Source: Rhizobium sp. FY34
GTDB taxonomy: Bacteria; Pseudomonadota; Alphaproteobacteria; Rhizobiales; Rhizobiaceae
Direction of reading: 5' to 3'
NCBI RefSeq assembly: GCF_005222845.1
Contig: NZ_STFZ01000036.1
Span: 427,308 to 491,307 of the forward strand
Length of the DNA stretch: 64,000 bases
Shown: one piece after another, positions 34,858 to 44,575 of the stretch
Position numbering within the stretch: the stretch's first letter is position 1
Layout: each line of letters starts with the position of its first letter
Notes under the pieces: generated by a model
Database searches by the model: none
Told to the model about the DNA's origin: nothing
The model's input: the letters and a program-made list of their open reading frames with translations, nothing else
Position numbers and translations under genes: made by a program

Positions 34858-36939
34858 ATGGTAAAGCTCAAGGTTGACGGTAAAGAGATCGAGGTTCCGG
34901 ATCACTTCACGCTGTTGCAGGCGTGTGAGGAAGCTGGCGCCGAAGTGCCGCGCTTCTGTTTCCATGAACGCCTTTCGGTGGCGGGAAACTGCCGCATGTG
35001 TCTCATCGAGGTGAAGGGAGGCCCGCCGAAGCCGGCAGCCTCTTGCGCCATGGGCGTGCGCGATGTGCGTGGCGGCCCCAATGGTGAATTGCCGGAAGTC
35101 TTTACCAATACGCCGATGGTCAAGAAGGCACGCGAAGGCGTGATGGAATTCCTGCTCATCAACCATCCGCTGGATTGCCCGATCTGTGACCAGGGTGGCG
35201 AATGCGACCTGCAGGACCAGGCCATGGCATTCGGCATGGATGCATCGCGCTACACGGAAAACAAACGCGCCGTCGAAGACAAGTATATCGGACCGCTGGT
35301 GAAGACGGTGATGAACCGCTGCATTCACTGCACGCGCTGCGTCCGCTTCACCACGGAAGTCGGTGGCATTTCCGAACTCGGACTGATCGGCCGTGGCGAA
35401 GATGCGGAAATCACCACCTATCTCGAGCAGGCGATGACCTCCGAACTGCAGGGCAATGTCGTCGATCTCTGCCCGGTTGGTGCGCTCACCTCGCGGCCTT
35501 TCGCCTTCACCGCGCGCCCCTGGGAACTCGGTAAGACCGAATCGGTGGATGTCATGGATGCGGTCGGCTCGGCCATCCGCGTCGATACGCGCGGCCGCGA
35601 AGTCATGCGCATCATGCCGCGTGTCAACGAGCTGGTGAACGAGGAGTGGATTTCCGACAAGACCCGCTTCATCTGGGATGGCCTGAAGACGCAGCGCCTC
35701 GACCGGCCCTATGTGCGCCGTGATGGTCGTCTGCAGCCTGCGACCTGGGCTGAAGCCTTCGGTGCAATCAAGTCTGCCGTATCGGCCACCACCGGTGCCC
35801 GCATCGGCGCGATTGCCGGCGATGTCGCCTCGGTCGAGGAAATGTATGCGCTGAAGGAACTGTTGAAGTCGCTCGGCTCAGAAAACATTGATTGCCGACA
35901 GGATGGCTCCAAGCTCGATCCGTCGCTCGGGCGCTCCAGCTACATCTTCAACCCGACCATCGCCGGCATCGAAGACGCCGATGCGCTGCTGCTGATCGGC
36001 TCCAATCCGCGCTTTGAAGCGGCGGTGATGAATGCCCGCATCCGCAAGCGCTGGCGCCGGGGCAATTTCCCGATCGGTGTGATCGGCGAAGCCGGCGAGC
36101 TGCGTTATTCCTACGATTATCTCGGCGCAGGCCCCGATACGCTGAACGAATTGGTTGGCGGCTCGCATGCCTTTGTTGAAAAGCTGCGCAATGCCAAGAA
36201 GCCGATGATCGTTGTCGGTCCCGGTGCGCTTTCGCGCGAAGACGGTGCAAGCGTTCTTGCCGCTGCCGCAAGCCTTGCAAGCGCCGTTGGCGCTGTCTCG
36301 GCTGACTGGAACGGTTTTGGCGTGCTGCACACCGCCGCCTCGCGTGTCGGTGGGCTGGATCTCGGCTTCGTGCCGGGTGCCAATGGCGCCAATGCCGTCA
36401 CCATGCTGAAGTCGATGGATGTTCTCTTCCTGCTCGGCGCCGACGAGATGGAATTCTCGGCCCGTCATGCCAAGACGATTGTCTATATCGGCAGCCATGG
36501 CGATGCCGGTGCCCATCATGCCGACGTCATCCTGCCGGGCGCTGCCTATACGGAAAAGTCGGGCACCTGGGTCAATCTCGAAGGTCGCGTGCAGATGGGC
36601 AACCGCGCCGGTTTCGCACCGGGCGAGGCCCGCGAGGAATGGGCGATCATCCGCGCTCTGTCCGACGTGCTGGGCAAGAAACTGCCGTTTGATTCGCTGT
36701 CTGCCCTGCGCGCCAAGCTCTATGCGGCCTATCCGCATTTCAATGCGCTCGACGAGATCGCTGCCGGTTCCGCCGACGATATTGCAACGCTGTCGAAAAA
36801 ACCGGTGAGCATGTCGAAGTCCGGGTTTGCGTCGCCGATCAAAGACTTCTATCTCACGAACCCGATCGCGCGTTCTTCGGCCGTGATGGCCGAGTGTTCG
36901 GCACTGGCCCGCAATAATTTCCAGGCTGCGGCAGAGTAA
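34858..36939 (+). CDS. nuoG: NADH-quinone oxidoreductase subunit G
   Basis: The 75-kDa subunit, 693 residues, with the 2Fe-2S and 4Fe-4S relay. The N-terminal ferredoxin-like part has CFHERLSVAGNCRMC, the His-containing cluster motif HPLDCPICDQGGECDLQD, and CIHCTRCVRF. A molybdopterin-oxidoreductase-like domain fills the rest. ATG at 34858 is chosen, giving MVKLKVDGKEIEV; a GTG two codons upstream (34852) has an equally good AGGA spacing. Confidence 0.97.
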   Translation: MVKLKVDGKEIEVPDHFTLLQACEEAGAEVPRFCFHERLSVAGNCRMCLIEVKGGPPKPAASCAMGVRDVRGGPNGELPEVFTNTPMVKKAREGVMEFLLINHPLDCPICDQGGECDLQDQAMAFGMDASRYTENKRAVEDKYIGPLVKTVMNRCIHCTRCVRFTTEVGGISELGLIGRGEDAEITTYLEQAMTSELQGNVVDLCPVGALTSRPFAFTARPWELGKTESVDVMDAVGSAIRVDTRGREVMRIMPRVNELVNEEWISDKTRFIWDGLKTQRLDRPYVRRDGRLQPATWAEAFGAIKSAVSATTGARIGAIAGDVASVEEMYALKELLKSLGSENIDCRQDGSKLDPSLGRSSYIFNPTIAGIEDADALLLIGSNPRFEAAVMNARIRKRWRRGNFPIGVIGEAGELRYSYDYLGAGPDTLNELVGGSHAFVEKLRNAKKPMIVVGPGALSREDGASVLAAAASLASAVGAVSADWNGFGVLHTAASRVGGLDLGFVPGANGANAVTMLKSMDVLFLLGADEMEFSARHAKTIVYIGSHGDAGAHHADVILPGAAYTEKSGTWVNLEGRVQMGNRAGFAPGEAREEWAIIRALSDVLGKKLPFDSLSALRAKLYAAYPHFNALDEIAAGSADDIATLSKKPVSMSKSGFASPIKDFYLTNPIARSSAVMAECSALARNNFQAAAE

Positions 36940-36952
36940 AGGCTTGAACCAC

Positions 36953-37996
36953 ATGGACTCTTTTTTCCTGACCTATCTCTGGCCGGCGATCGTGATGATC
37001 GGGCAGTCCCTGTTGCTGCTGGTCTGCCTGCTCGTCTTCATCGCTTATATCCTGCTCGCAGACCGCAAGATCTGGGCTGCCGTCCAGCTGCGCCGCGGCC
37101 CCAATGTCGTTGGTCCGTGGGGGCTGTTCCAGTCCTTTGCAGATCTTTTGAAGTTCGTCTTCAAGGAGCCGATCATTCCGGCCGGCGCCAACAAGGGCGT
37201 TTTCCTGCTGGCGCCTCTCGTCTCGGTGACGCTGGCTCTCGCCACCTGGGCCGTCATCCCATTCAACGAGAACTGGGTGATTGCCAATGTGAATGTCGGC
37301 ATTCTCTATGTACTTGCCATCTCCTCGCTGGAAGTCTACGGCGTCATCATGGCCGGCTGGGCGTCGAACTCGAAATATCCCTTCCTCGGCGCGCTGCGTT
37401 CGGCCGCGCAGATGGTGTCCTATGAAGTCTCGATCGGCTTCGTCATCGTCACTGTTCTGCTCTGCGTCGGTTCGCTGAACCTCAGCGATATCGTGCTGGC
37501 TCAGAAGGATGGTATCGGAACTGCCGTCGGCCTGCCGTCGTCCTTCCTCGACTGGCACTGGCTCGTGCTCTTCCCGATGTTCGTGATCTTCTTCATCTCG
37601 GGCCTGGCTGAAACCAACCGTCCGCCTTTCGATCTTCCGGAAGCCGAATCGGAACTCGTGGCCGGTTACATGGTCGAGTATGGCTCGGCACCGTACATGA
37701 TGCTGATGCTCAGCGAATATGCGGCCATCCTGCTCATCTGCGCGCTCACCACCATTCTTTTCCTTGGTGGATGGCTGCCCCCGGTCGATGTATGGTTCCT
37801 CAATTGGGTTCCGGGCATCATCTGGTTCATTCTGAAAGGAACTCTCGTCTTCTTCATGTTCGCCATGGTGAAGGCCTTCGTTCCGCGCTATCGCTATGAC
37901 CAGCTCATGCGTCTCGGCTGGAAGGTGTTCCTGCCGCTGTCTCTCGCAATGGTTATCATTACTGCATTCGTACTCAAGCTGACGGCCGGCGCCTGA
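36953..37996 (+). CDS. nuoH: NADH-quinone oxidoreductase subunit H
   Basis: Membrane subunit of 347 residues with about eight to nine helices, forming the quinone entry channel. Signatures: ERRGPNVVGPWG-like VQLRRGPNVVGPWGLFQSFAD, the acidic loop GLAETNRPPFDLPEAESELVAGYMVEYG and RYRYDQLMRLGWK. ATG at 36953 gives MDSFFLTYLWPAIVM; a TTG three codons upstream is less likely. It starts 13 bases after nuoG. Confidence 0.98.
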   Translation: MDSFFLTYLWPAIVMIGQSLLLLVCLLVFIAYILLADRKIWAAVQLRRGPNVVGPWGLFQSFADLLKFVFKEPIIPAGANKGVFLLAPLVSVTLALATWAVIPFNENWVIANVNVGILYVLAISSLEVYGVIMAGWASNSKYPFLGALRSAAQMVSYEVSIGFVIVTVLLCVGSLNLSDIVLAQKDGIGTAVGLPSSFLDWHWLVLFPMFVIFFISGLAETNRPPFDLPEAESELVAGYMVEYGSAPYMMLMLSEYAAILLICALTTILFLGGWLPPVDVWFLNWVPGIIWFILKGTLVFFMFAMVKAFVPRYRYDQLMRLGWKVFLPLSLAMVIITAFVLKLTAGA

Positions 37997-38033
37997 TTTT
38001 TGGCGCCCCGTCCGGCTCAGTTGGAGATTATCA

Positions 38034-38525
38034 ATGGCAAGTCTGGCACAGACCGTCAGTTCGCTGTTTCTGAAGGAATTCGTCTCGGCATTCTTCCTGT
38101 CGATGCGCTATTTCTTCAAGCCGAAGGCCACGATCAACTATCCGTTCGAGAAGGGCCCGGTTTCGCCGCGCTTTCGGGGTGAGCATGCGCTGCGGCGCTA
38201 CCCGAACGGCGAAGAGCGTTGCATTGCCTGCAAGCTGTGCGAAGCCATCTGTCCGGCACAGGCCATCACCATCGAAGCCGGTCCGCGCCGCAATGACGGC
38301 ACGCGCCGCACGGTGCGCTACGATATCGACATGGTGAAGTGCATCTATTGCGGTTTCTGCCAGGAAGCCTGCCCGGTCGATGCCATCGTGGAAGGTCCGA
38401 ACTTCGAGTTCTCGACCGAGACCCGCGAGGAGCTTTATTTCGACAAGCAGCGCCTGCTCGACAATGGCGACCGTTGGGAGCGCGAAATCGCCCGCAACAT
38501 GTCGATCGATGCACCGTATCGCTGA
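38034..38525 (+). CDS. nuoI: NADH-quinone oxidoreductase subunit I
   Basis: The 23-kDa 8Fe ferredoxin-like subunit, 163 residues, carrying clusters N6a and N6b. Two CxxCxxCxxxCP motifs are visible: CIACKLCEAICPAQ and CIYCGFCQEACPVDA. The N-terminal amphipathic helix (FVSAFFLSMRYFFKPKATINYPFEKGP) contacts the membrane arm. GGAG precedes the ATG. Confidence 0.98.
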   Translation: MASLAQTVSSLFLKEFVSAFFLSMRYFFKPKATINYPFEKGPVSPRFRGEHALRRYPNGEERCIACKLCEAICPAQAITIEAGPRRNDGTRRTVRYDIDMVKCIYCGFCQEACPVDAIVEGPNFEFSTETREELYFDKQRLLDNGDRWEREIARNMSIDAPYR

Positions 38526-38647
38526 TTGAACGACACTTTCGGCGCGCTTGCGCCGGATCGATCACAAGCATGGGCCTGGCCGGTATCGACCGCCAGGTTT
38601 TGATGGTGGGGGACAGGCCTCACCGGGGATGACGAAAAGGCACCACC

Positions 38648-39262
38648 ATGGGTTTGCAGGCTGTTTTCTTCTATTTGTTCGCCTTCGTCGCGGTGGCGTC
38701 GGCGTTCATGGTCATCTCGGCCAGGAACCCGGTGCATTCCGTGCTCTTCCTGATCCTGGTGTTTTTCAACGCCGCCGGGTTGTTCCTTCTTACGGGCGCC
38801 GAGTTCCTCGCGATGATCCTCCTCGTCGTCTATATCGGCGCCGTGGCGGTTCTCTTCCTCTTCGTCGTGATGATGCTCGATATCGATTTTGCCGAACTGC
38901 GGTCCGGCATTCTGCACTATGCGCCGATCGGTGCGTTGGTCGGGCTCGTCCTTGCCGCTGAACTGATCTTTGTCGTCGGTCGCTCGGTTCTGACGCCGGA
39001 AGCGGAAAAGGCGATCACCATGCCGATCCCGTCACCGGAGGTGCGCACCAATACGGCCGCACTCGGCGACGTGCTCTACACACATTACGTTTACTTCTTC
39101 CAGGTTTCGGGCCTCATCCTGCTCGTCGCGATGATTGGTGCGATCGTGCTGACGCTGCGTCACCGGGAGAACATCAAGCGCCAGGACATTTCCAAGCAGG
39201 TGGCCCGCACGCCGGCCACCGCCGTCGAAGTGGTCAAGGTCAAGCCTGGCCAGGGTCTCTGA
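38648..39262 (+). CDS. nuoJ: NADH-quinone oxidoreductase subunit J
   Basis: Membrane subunit of 204 residues with five hydrophobic helices, including the family segment ARNPVHSVLFLILVFFNAAGLFLLTGAEFLAMILLVVYIGAVAVLFLFVVMMLDID, where the pi-bulge helix TM3 lies. The long C-terminal tail (RHRENIKRQDISKQVAR..KPGQGL) is usual in rhizobia. AAGG precedes the ATG. A 122-base gap without recognisable gene lies before it. Confidence 0.97.
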   Translation: MGLQAVFFYLFAFVAVASAFMVISARNPVHSVLFLILVFFNAAGLFLLTGAEFLAMILLVVYIGAVAVLFLFVVMMLDIDFAELRSGILHYAPIGALVGLVLAAELIFVVGRSVLTPEAEKAITMPIPSPEVRTNTAALGDVLYTHYVYFFQVSGLILLVAMIGAIVLTLRHRENIKRQDISKQVARTPATAVEVVKVKPGQGL

Positions 39263-39286
39263 GCGCGCGATCAAGGAACAGCGAAT

Positions 39287-39595
39287 ATGGAAATCGGACT
39301 TTCTCATTACCTGACCGTCAGCGCGATCCTTTTCACGATCGGCATTTTCGGCATCTTCCTCAACCGGAAGAACGTCATCATCATCCTGATGTCGATCGAG
39401 CTCATTCTCCTGTCGGTCAACCTGAACATGATCGCGTTCTCGTCTTTCCTCAACGACATTGTCGGTCAGGTCTTCGCGCTGTTCATTCTCACCGTTGCGG
39501 CTGCGGAAGCCGCCATCGGTCTTGCAATTCTCGTCGTCTTCTACCGCAACCGCGGCTCCATCGCGGTTGAAGACGTCAATATGATGAAGGGCTGA
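39287..39595 (+). CDS. nuoK: NADH-quinone oxidoreductase subunit K
   Basis: Small membrane subunit of 102 residues with three helices. The proton-path glutamates are seen in MSIELILLSVNLNMIAF and TVAAAEAAIGLAILVVFYR. The start gives MEIGLSHYLTVSAILFTIGIFGIFLNRKNVI, matching the family. It lies 24 bases after nuoJ and seven bases before nuoL. Confidence 0.98.
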   Translation: MEIGLSHYLTVSAILFTIGIFGIFLNRKNVIIILMSIELILLSVNLNMIAFSSFLNDIVGQVFALFILTVAAAEAAIGLAILVVFYRNRGSIAVEDVNMMKG

Positions 39596-39602
39596 TCAGG
39601 TC

Positions 39603-41603
39603 ATGATCTACAAGGCTATCGTCTTTCTTCCCCTGATCGGCTTCCTGATCGCCGGCCTTTTCGGCCGCTCGATCGGCGCCAAGGCATCGGAATATGTCAC
39701 CAGCGGTCTGATGATCGTTGTCGCCATCCTGTCCTGGATCGTCTTCTTCGACGTGGCCATGGCACATGGTTCGGGCCATGATGTGATCAAGGTCTCGGTT
39801 CTGCGCTGGGTGCAGTCCGGCGGTCTCGATTTCGAATGGGCGTTCCGCATCGACACGCTGACGGCGGTGATGTTCGTCGTCGTCAACACGGTCTCGACGC
39901 TCGTCCATCTCTATTCGATCGGCTACATGCATCACGATCCGCATCGGCCGCGCTTCTTCGCCTATCTGTCGCTGTTCACCTTCGCCATGCTGATGCTGGT
40001 CACCTCCGACAACCTGGCGCAGATGTTCTTCGGCTGGGAAGGCGTGGGTCTGGCCTCCTATCTGCTCATCGGTTTCTGGTACAAGAAGCCGTCGGCCTCG
40101 GCTGCCGCCATGAAGGCCTTCATCGTCAACCGCGTCGGTGACTTTGGTTTCGTGCTCGGCATTTCCGGCATCTTCGTCCTGTTCGGCTCGATCAATTTCG
40201 AAACGATCTTTGCCACGGCCCAGTCCTATCTGCCGGCTGAAGGTGCCGCAGATGCCGGTCAGGTCGTCATCAACCTCTTCGGCATGCATCTCGACAAGGG
40301 CCATGCGCTGACGGGCATCTGCTTGCTGCTGTTCATGGGTGCCATGGGCAAGTCGGCGCAGTTCCTGCTGCATACCTGGCTGCCGGATGCCATGGAAGGC
40401 CCGACCCCGGTCTCGGCTCTCATCCATGCCGCAACCATGGTCACCGCCGGCGTCTTCCTCGTCGCCCGCATGTCGCCGGTGTTCGAATTGTCGCCGGATG
40501 CGCTGACCGTCGTGACCCTTATCGGTGCGATCACCGCTTTCTTTGCCGCGACCGTCGGTCTCGTCCAGAACGACATCAAGCGCGTCATCGCCTATTCGAC
40601 CTGTTCGCAGCTCGGCTACATGTTCGTGGCGCTCGGTCTTGGTGCCTATGGCGCTGCCGTCTTCCATCTCTTCACGCACGCCTTCTTCAAGGCGCTGCTG
40701 TTCCTCGGCGCCGGCTCCGTCATCCATGCCGTCGATGGCGAGCAGGACATGCGTTACATGGGTGGCCTGCGCAAGCACATACCCTATACGTTCTGGGCCA
40801 TGACCATCGGCACGCTGGCGCTGACCGGCGTGGGCATTCCGGGTACGATGCTGGGCTTTGCCGGCTTCTTCTCCAAGGATGTCATCATCGAATCGGCCTA
40901 TGCCTCGCATACCGGCGTTGCAAGCTTTGCATTCACGCTTTTGGTGATCGCTGCCCTGTTCACCAGCTTCTACTCCTGGCGTCTGGCCTTCCTCACCTTC
41001 TTCGGCAAGCCGCGCGCCTCGTCGGATGTCATGCATCATGTGCATGAAAGCCCGATGATCATGCTGTTCCCGCTCGCGGTTCTGACCGTCGGTGCCATTT
41101 TTGCGGGCGTCGTCTTCGAAGGCTATTTCTTCGGCCATCATTATGCTGAATTCTGGAAGGGCGCTTTGTTCACCCTGCCGGATAACCAGATCCTCGAAGA
41201 GTTCCACCATGTGCCGCTCTGGGTGAAGTGGAGCCCGTTTGCCGCCATGCTCACCGGTTTCGTCACGGCCTGGTATATGTATATCAAGTCGCCCTCGACA
41301 CCGAAGCGCCTGGCCGAAAACCACCGCGTCCTCTACCAGTTCCTCCTGAACAAGTGGTATTTCGACGAACTCTACGATTTCCTCTTCGTTCGTTCCGCCA
41401 AGGCACTCGGCCGCTTCCTGTGGAAGAAGGGTGACGTCGCCGTCATCGACGCCTATGGCCCGAACGGCATTGCCGCCCGTGTTGCAGATATTACCCGCGG
41501 TGTCGTCCGCCTGCAGTCCGGATACCTTTATCACTATGCGTTCGCGATGCTGATTGGCGTCGCAGCCCTCGTCACCTGGATGATGCTCGGGAGTGCCCTC
41601 TGA
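39603..41603 (+). CDS. nuoL: NADH-quinone oxidoreductase subunit L
   Basis: Distal antiporter-like proton-pumping subunit, 666 residues with about 16 helices. Key segments: the proton-channel glutamate in FFGWEGVGLASYLLIGFWY, the lysines in LMGAMGKSAQFLLHTWLPDAMEGPTPVSALIHAATMVTAGV, and the long lateral helix near the C-terminus followed by the last TM. It overlaps nuoM by one base (TGATG). Confidence 0.98.
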   Translation: MIYKAIVFLPLIGFLIAGLFGRSIGAKASEYVTSGLMIVVAILSWIVFFDVAMAHGSGHDVIKVSVLRWVQSGGLDFEWAFRIDTLTAVMFVVVNTVSTLVHLYSIGYMHHDPHRPRFFAYLSLFTFAMLMLVTSDNLAQMFFGWEGVGLASYLLIGFWYKKPSASAAAMKAFIVNRVGDFGFVLGISGIFVLFGSINFETIFATAQSYLPAEGAADAGQVVINLFGMHLDKGHALTGICLLLFMGAMGKSAQFLLHTWLPDAMEGPTPVSALIHAATMVTAGVFLVARMSPVFELSPDALTVVTLIGAITAFFAATVGLVQNDIKRVIAYSTCSQLGYMFVALGLGAYGAAVFHLFTHAFFKALLFLGAGSVIHAVDGEQDMRYMGGLRKHIPYTFWAMTIGTLALTGVGIPGTMLGFAGFFSKDVIIESAYASHTGVASFAFTLLVIAALFTSFYSWRLAFLTFFGKPRASSDVMHHVHESPMIMLFPLAVLTVGAIFAGVVFEGYFFGHHYAEFWKGALFTLPDNQILEEFHHVPLWVKWSPFAAMLTGFVTAWYMYIKSPSTPKRLAENHRVLYQFLLNKWYFDELYDFLFVRSAKALGRFLWKKGDVAVIDAYGPNGIAARVADITRGVVRLQSGYLYHYAFAMLIGVAALVTWMMLGSAL

Positions 41604-43114
41604 TGACCGATTGGCCGATTCTCTCCACGGTCACCTTCCTGCCGCTGGTCGGTGTATTGCTTCTCCTGCTCACGCGGGAGGATGGCCCTTTCGGCCGTCG
41701 CAATATCCTCAACGTCTCGCTGCTCACGACCGTCTTCACCTTCGTCGTCTCGCTGTTCATCTGGATCGGGTTTGACAATTCCAATCCCGGCTTCCAGATG
41801 GTCGAAAAGCACTCCTGGCTTGGCACCGGCATTTCCTACCATCTTGGCGTCGATGGCATTTCCATGTTGTTCGTCATCCTGACGACCTTCCTGATGCCAT
41901 TCTGCGTGCTGGCCTCCTGGGACAGTATCCAGAAGCGCCTGAAGGAATACATGATCGCCTTCCTTCTCCTGGAAGTCGTCATGGTCGGCGTGTTCGTCTC
42001 GCTGGATATCGTTCTCTTCTACGTCTTCTTCGAAGCGACGCTGGTACCGATGTTCATCATCATCGGCGTCTGGGGCGGCAAGGATCGCGTCTACGCCTCC
42101 TACAAATTCTTCCTCTATACACTGCTCGGCTCGGTGCTGATGATGCTCGCCATCATGGCCATGTACTGGCAGGCGGGCACTACGGATATCACCGAACTGT
42201 TGAAGTTCGGCTTCCCGGCCGGCATGCAGACCTGGCTCTGGCTTGCCTTCTTCGCCTCCTTTGCGGTGAAGATGCCGATGTGGCCGGTTCATACCTGGCT
42301 GCCGGATGCGCACGTGCAGGCGCCGACCGCAGGCTCGGTGATCCTGGCCGGCGTCATGCTGAAGCTCGGCGGTTATGGCTTCATCCGCTTTTCGCTCGCC
42401 ATGTTCCCGCTGGCTTCGGAACACTTTGCGCCTTTCGTCTTCGGCCTCTCGGTTCTTGCCATCATCTACACCTCGCTGGTGGCGCTGATGCAGGAAGACA
42501 TCAAGAAGCTGATCGCCTATTCGTCCGTCGCCCATATGGGCTATGTGACCATGGGCATTTTCGCGGCCAACCAGCAGGGTCTGCAGGGCGCTATCTTCCA
42601 GATGCTGTCGCATGGCATCGTGTCTGGTGCGCTGTTCCTCTGCGTCGGCGTGATCTATGATCGCCTGCATACCCGCGACATCGCGGCCTATGGCGGCCTC
42701 GTCAACAATATGCCGAAATATGCCGTTGCCTTCATGATTCTCACCATGGCCAATGTCGGTCTGCCCGGCACGTCTGGTTTCGTCGGCGAGTTCCTGACGA
42801 TCATCGGCATCTTCCGGGTCAATACCTGGGTGGCGCTATTTGCCGCCACGGGCGTCATCCTTTCCGCATCCTACGCGCTCTGGCTCTATCGCCGGGTCAT
42901 CTTCGGCGCGCTGGAAAAGGAAAGCCTGAAGGGCCTGCTCGACCTCAACACCCGCGAAAAGATCATTCTCTATCCGCTGGTTGCCCTGACGATCTTCTTC
43001 GGCGTCTATCCGGCCCCGGTCTTTGATGCGACCGCTGCCTCGGTGGACTTGCTGGTCAATAACTACTCTGCTGCCCTGCAGGCCGCTGAGAAACTTGCAC
43101 TCGTAGTGCACTGA
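41603..43114 (+). CDS. nuoM: NADH-quinone oxidoreductase subunit M
   Basis: Second antiporter-like subunit, 503 residues. Signatures: YVFFEATLVPMFIIIGVWGG (conserved Glu), FAVKMPMWPVHTWLPDAHVQAPTAGSVILAGVMLKLGGYGF (Lys and His of the proton path) and LIAYSSVAHMGYVTMG. The start overlaps the nuoL stop. nuoN follows after 18 bases. Confidence 0.98.
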   Translation: MTDWPILSTVTFLPLVGVLLLLLTREDGPFGRRNILNVSLLTTVFTFVVSLFIWIGFDNSNPGFQMVEKHSWLGTGISYHLGVDGISMLFVILTTFLMPFCVLASWDSIQKRLKEYMIAFLLLEVVMVGVFVSLDIVLFYVFFEATLVPMFIIIGVWGGKDRVYASYKFFLYTLLGSVLMMLAIMAMYWQAGTTDITELLKFGFPAGMQTWLWLAFFASFAVKMPMWPVHTWLPDAHVQAPTAGSVILAGVMLKLGGYGFIRFSLAMFPLASEHFAPFVFGLSVLAIIYTSLVALMQEDIKKLIAYSSVAHMGYVTMGIFAANQQGLQGAIFQMLSHGIVSGALFLCVGVIYDRLHTRDIAAYGGLVNNMPKYAVAFMILTMANVGLPGTSGFVGEFLTIIGIFRVNTWVALFAATGVILSASYALWLYRRVIFGALEKESLKGLLDLNTREKIILYPLVALTIFFGVYPAPVFDATAASVDLLVNNYSAALQAAEKLALVVH

Positions 43115-43132
43115 GACGGGACACGACTGGAC

Positions 43133-44575
43133 ATGACTGCTGAAATCCTCCTCGCGAGCCTGCAGATCTCGATGCCCGAGCTGATCCTTGCGGTCGGCGC
43201 GCTGGCGCTCCTGATGATCGGCGTCTTCTCGGGCGACCGGTCGGCACCGACGGTTACCGGGCTTGCCGTGGCGATCCTGATCGCCGCGGGCCTCTGGCTC
43301 GTTCTCGTTCCAACCTCCGGCGAAGCCTGGAACGGCGCCTTCATCCTCGATCCCTTCAGCCGCTATATGAAGGTCCTCGCGCTTGTCGGTTCGATCACCG
43401 CCATGGTGATGACGGTCGGTAATGCGCGCTCCGAGCAGCTCGATCGTTTCGAGTTCCCGGTTCTTCTCGTGCTGGCCACGCTCGGCATGATGCTGCTGAT
43501 TTCGGCCAATGATCTTATTGCGCTCTATCTCGGCCTCGAACTGATGTCGCTGGCGCTCTATGTCGTGGCGGCCATCAACCGTGACAGCCTGCGCTCCACG
43601 GAAGCGGGTCTCAAATATTTCGTTCTCGGCGCCCTGTCGTCGGGCATGCTTCTCTATGGCATGTCGCTGATCTACGGCTTCACCGGCAATACCGGTTTTG
43701 ACGAGATTGCCGCCGTGCTGACCTCTGAAACCCGCTCGCTGGGCGTGGTCTTCGGCCTCGTCTTCATCCTAGCCGGTCTGTCCTTCAAGATTTCCGCTGT
43801 TCCCTTCCACATGTGGACGCCGGACGTTTACGAAGGCGCGCCGACCCCGGTCACCGCCTTCTTCGCCTCGGGCCCCAAGGTTGCGGCCATGGCCGTCCTC
43901 GTGCGCGTCGTGTCGGATGCTTTCATGCCGGCCTTTGCCGATTGGCAGCAGGTTGTCGTATTCATCTCGATTGCCTCCATGCTGCTCGGTTCCTTTGCCG
44001 CTATCGGCCAGAAGAACATCAAGCGACTGATGGCCTATTCTTCGATCGGCCACATGGGCTATGCGCTGGTCGGTCTTGCCGCCGGCTCTGAAACGGGTGT
44101 GTCGGGCGTGGCGCTCTACATGCTGATCTACATGGTCATGACGCTGGGTACCTTTGCCTGCATCATGGCGATGCGTCGCAAGGATGGTGGCAGCGTTGAA
44201 AGCATCAGCGATCTGGCAGGCCTCGCAGCGACAAAGCCCTTCATGGCGCTCGTCATGACGGCGCTGATGTTTTCGCTGGCCGGCATTCCGCCGCTTGCCG
44301 GGTTCTTTGCCAAGTATTTCGTCTTCGTCGCCGCCATTGAAGCCAAGCTCTATGCGCTGGCCATTATCGGCGTGCTCTCCTCGGTTGTTGGCGCTTACTA
44401 TTATATCCGCGTCATCAAGGTGATGTGGTTCGATGAGCCGAATGGCGAATTCGGTCGCACGGCCGGTGAACTGCGCCTCGTCTTCGGCCTGTCCGGCCTG
44501 TTCGTCACCGCCTATGTTCTGTTTGGTGGGCCGCTCGGCACGGCTGCAACCGCCGCTGCAAGGTCGTTCTTTTGA
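43133..44575 (+). CDS. nuoN: NADH-quinone oxidoreductase subunit N
   Basis: Third antiporter-like subunit, 480 residues with about 14 helices. Signatures: ALYLGLELMSLALYV (conserved Glu), FKISAVPFHMWTPDVYEGAPTPVTAF and KRLMAYSSIGHMGYALVG. It is the last complex I gene; its stop overlaps the likely start of birA, extending the transcript into the next genes. Confidence 0.98.
   Translation: MTAEILLASLQISMPELILAVGALALLMIGVFSGDRSAPTVTGLAVAILIAAGLWLVLVPTSGEAWNGAFILDPFSRYMKVLALVGSITAMVMTVGNARSEQLDRFEFPVLLVLATLGMMLLISANDLIALYLGLELMSLALYVVAAINRDSLRSTEAGLKYFVLGALSSGMLLYGMSLIYGFTGNTGFDEIAAVLTSETRSLGVVFGLVFILAGLSFKISAVPFHMWTPDVYEGAPTPVTAFFASGPKVAAMAVLVRVVSDAFMPAFADWQQVVVFISIASMLLGSFAAIGQKNIKRLMAYSSIGHMGYALVGLAAGSETGVSGVALYMLIYMVMTLGTFACIMAMRRKDGGSVESISDLAGLAATKPFMALVMTALMFSLAGIPPLAGFFAKYFVFVAAIEAKLYALAIIGVLSSVVGAYYYIRVIKVMWFDEPNGEFGRTAGELRLVFGLSGLFVTAYVLFGGPLGTAATAAARSFF

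Noticed and set aside
39576..41534. 652-residue minus-strand frame opposite nuoL
   Set aside because: Asp/Glu/His/Gly-rich translation typical of antisense frames of membrane proteins; nuoL is certain.
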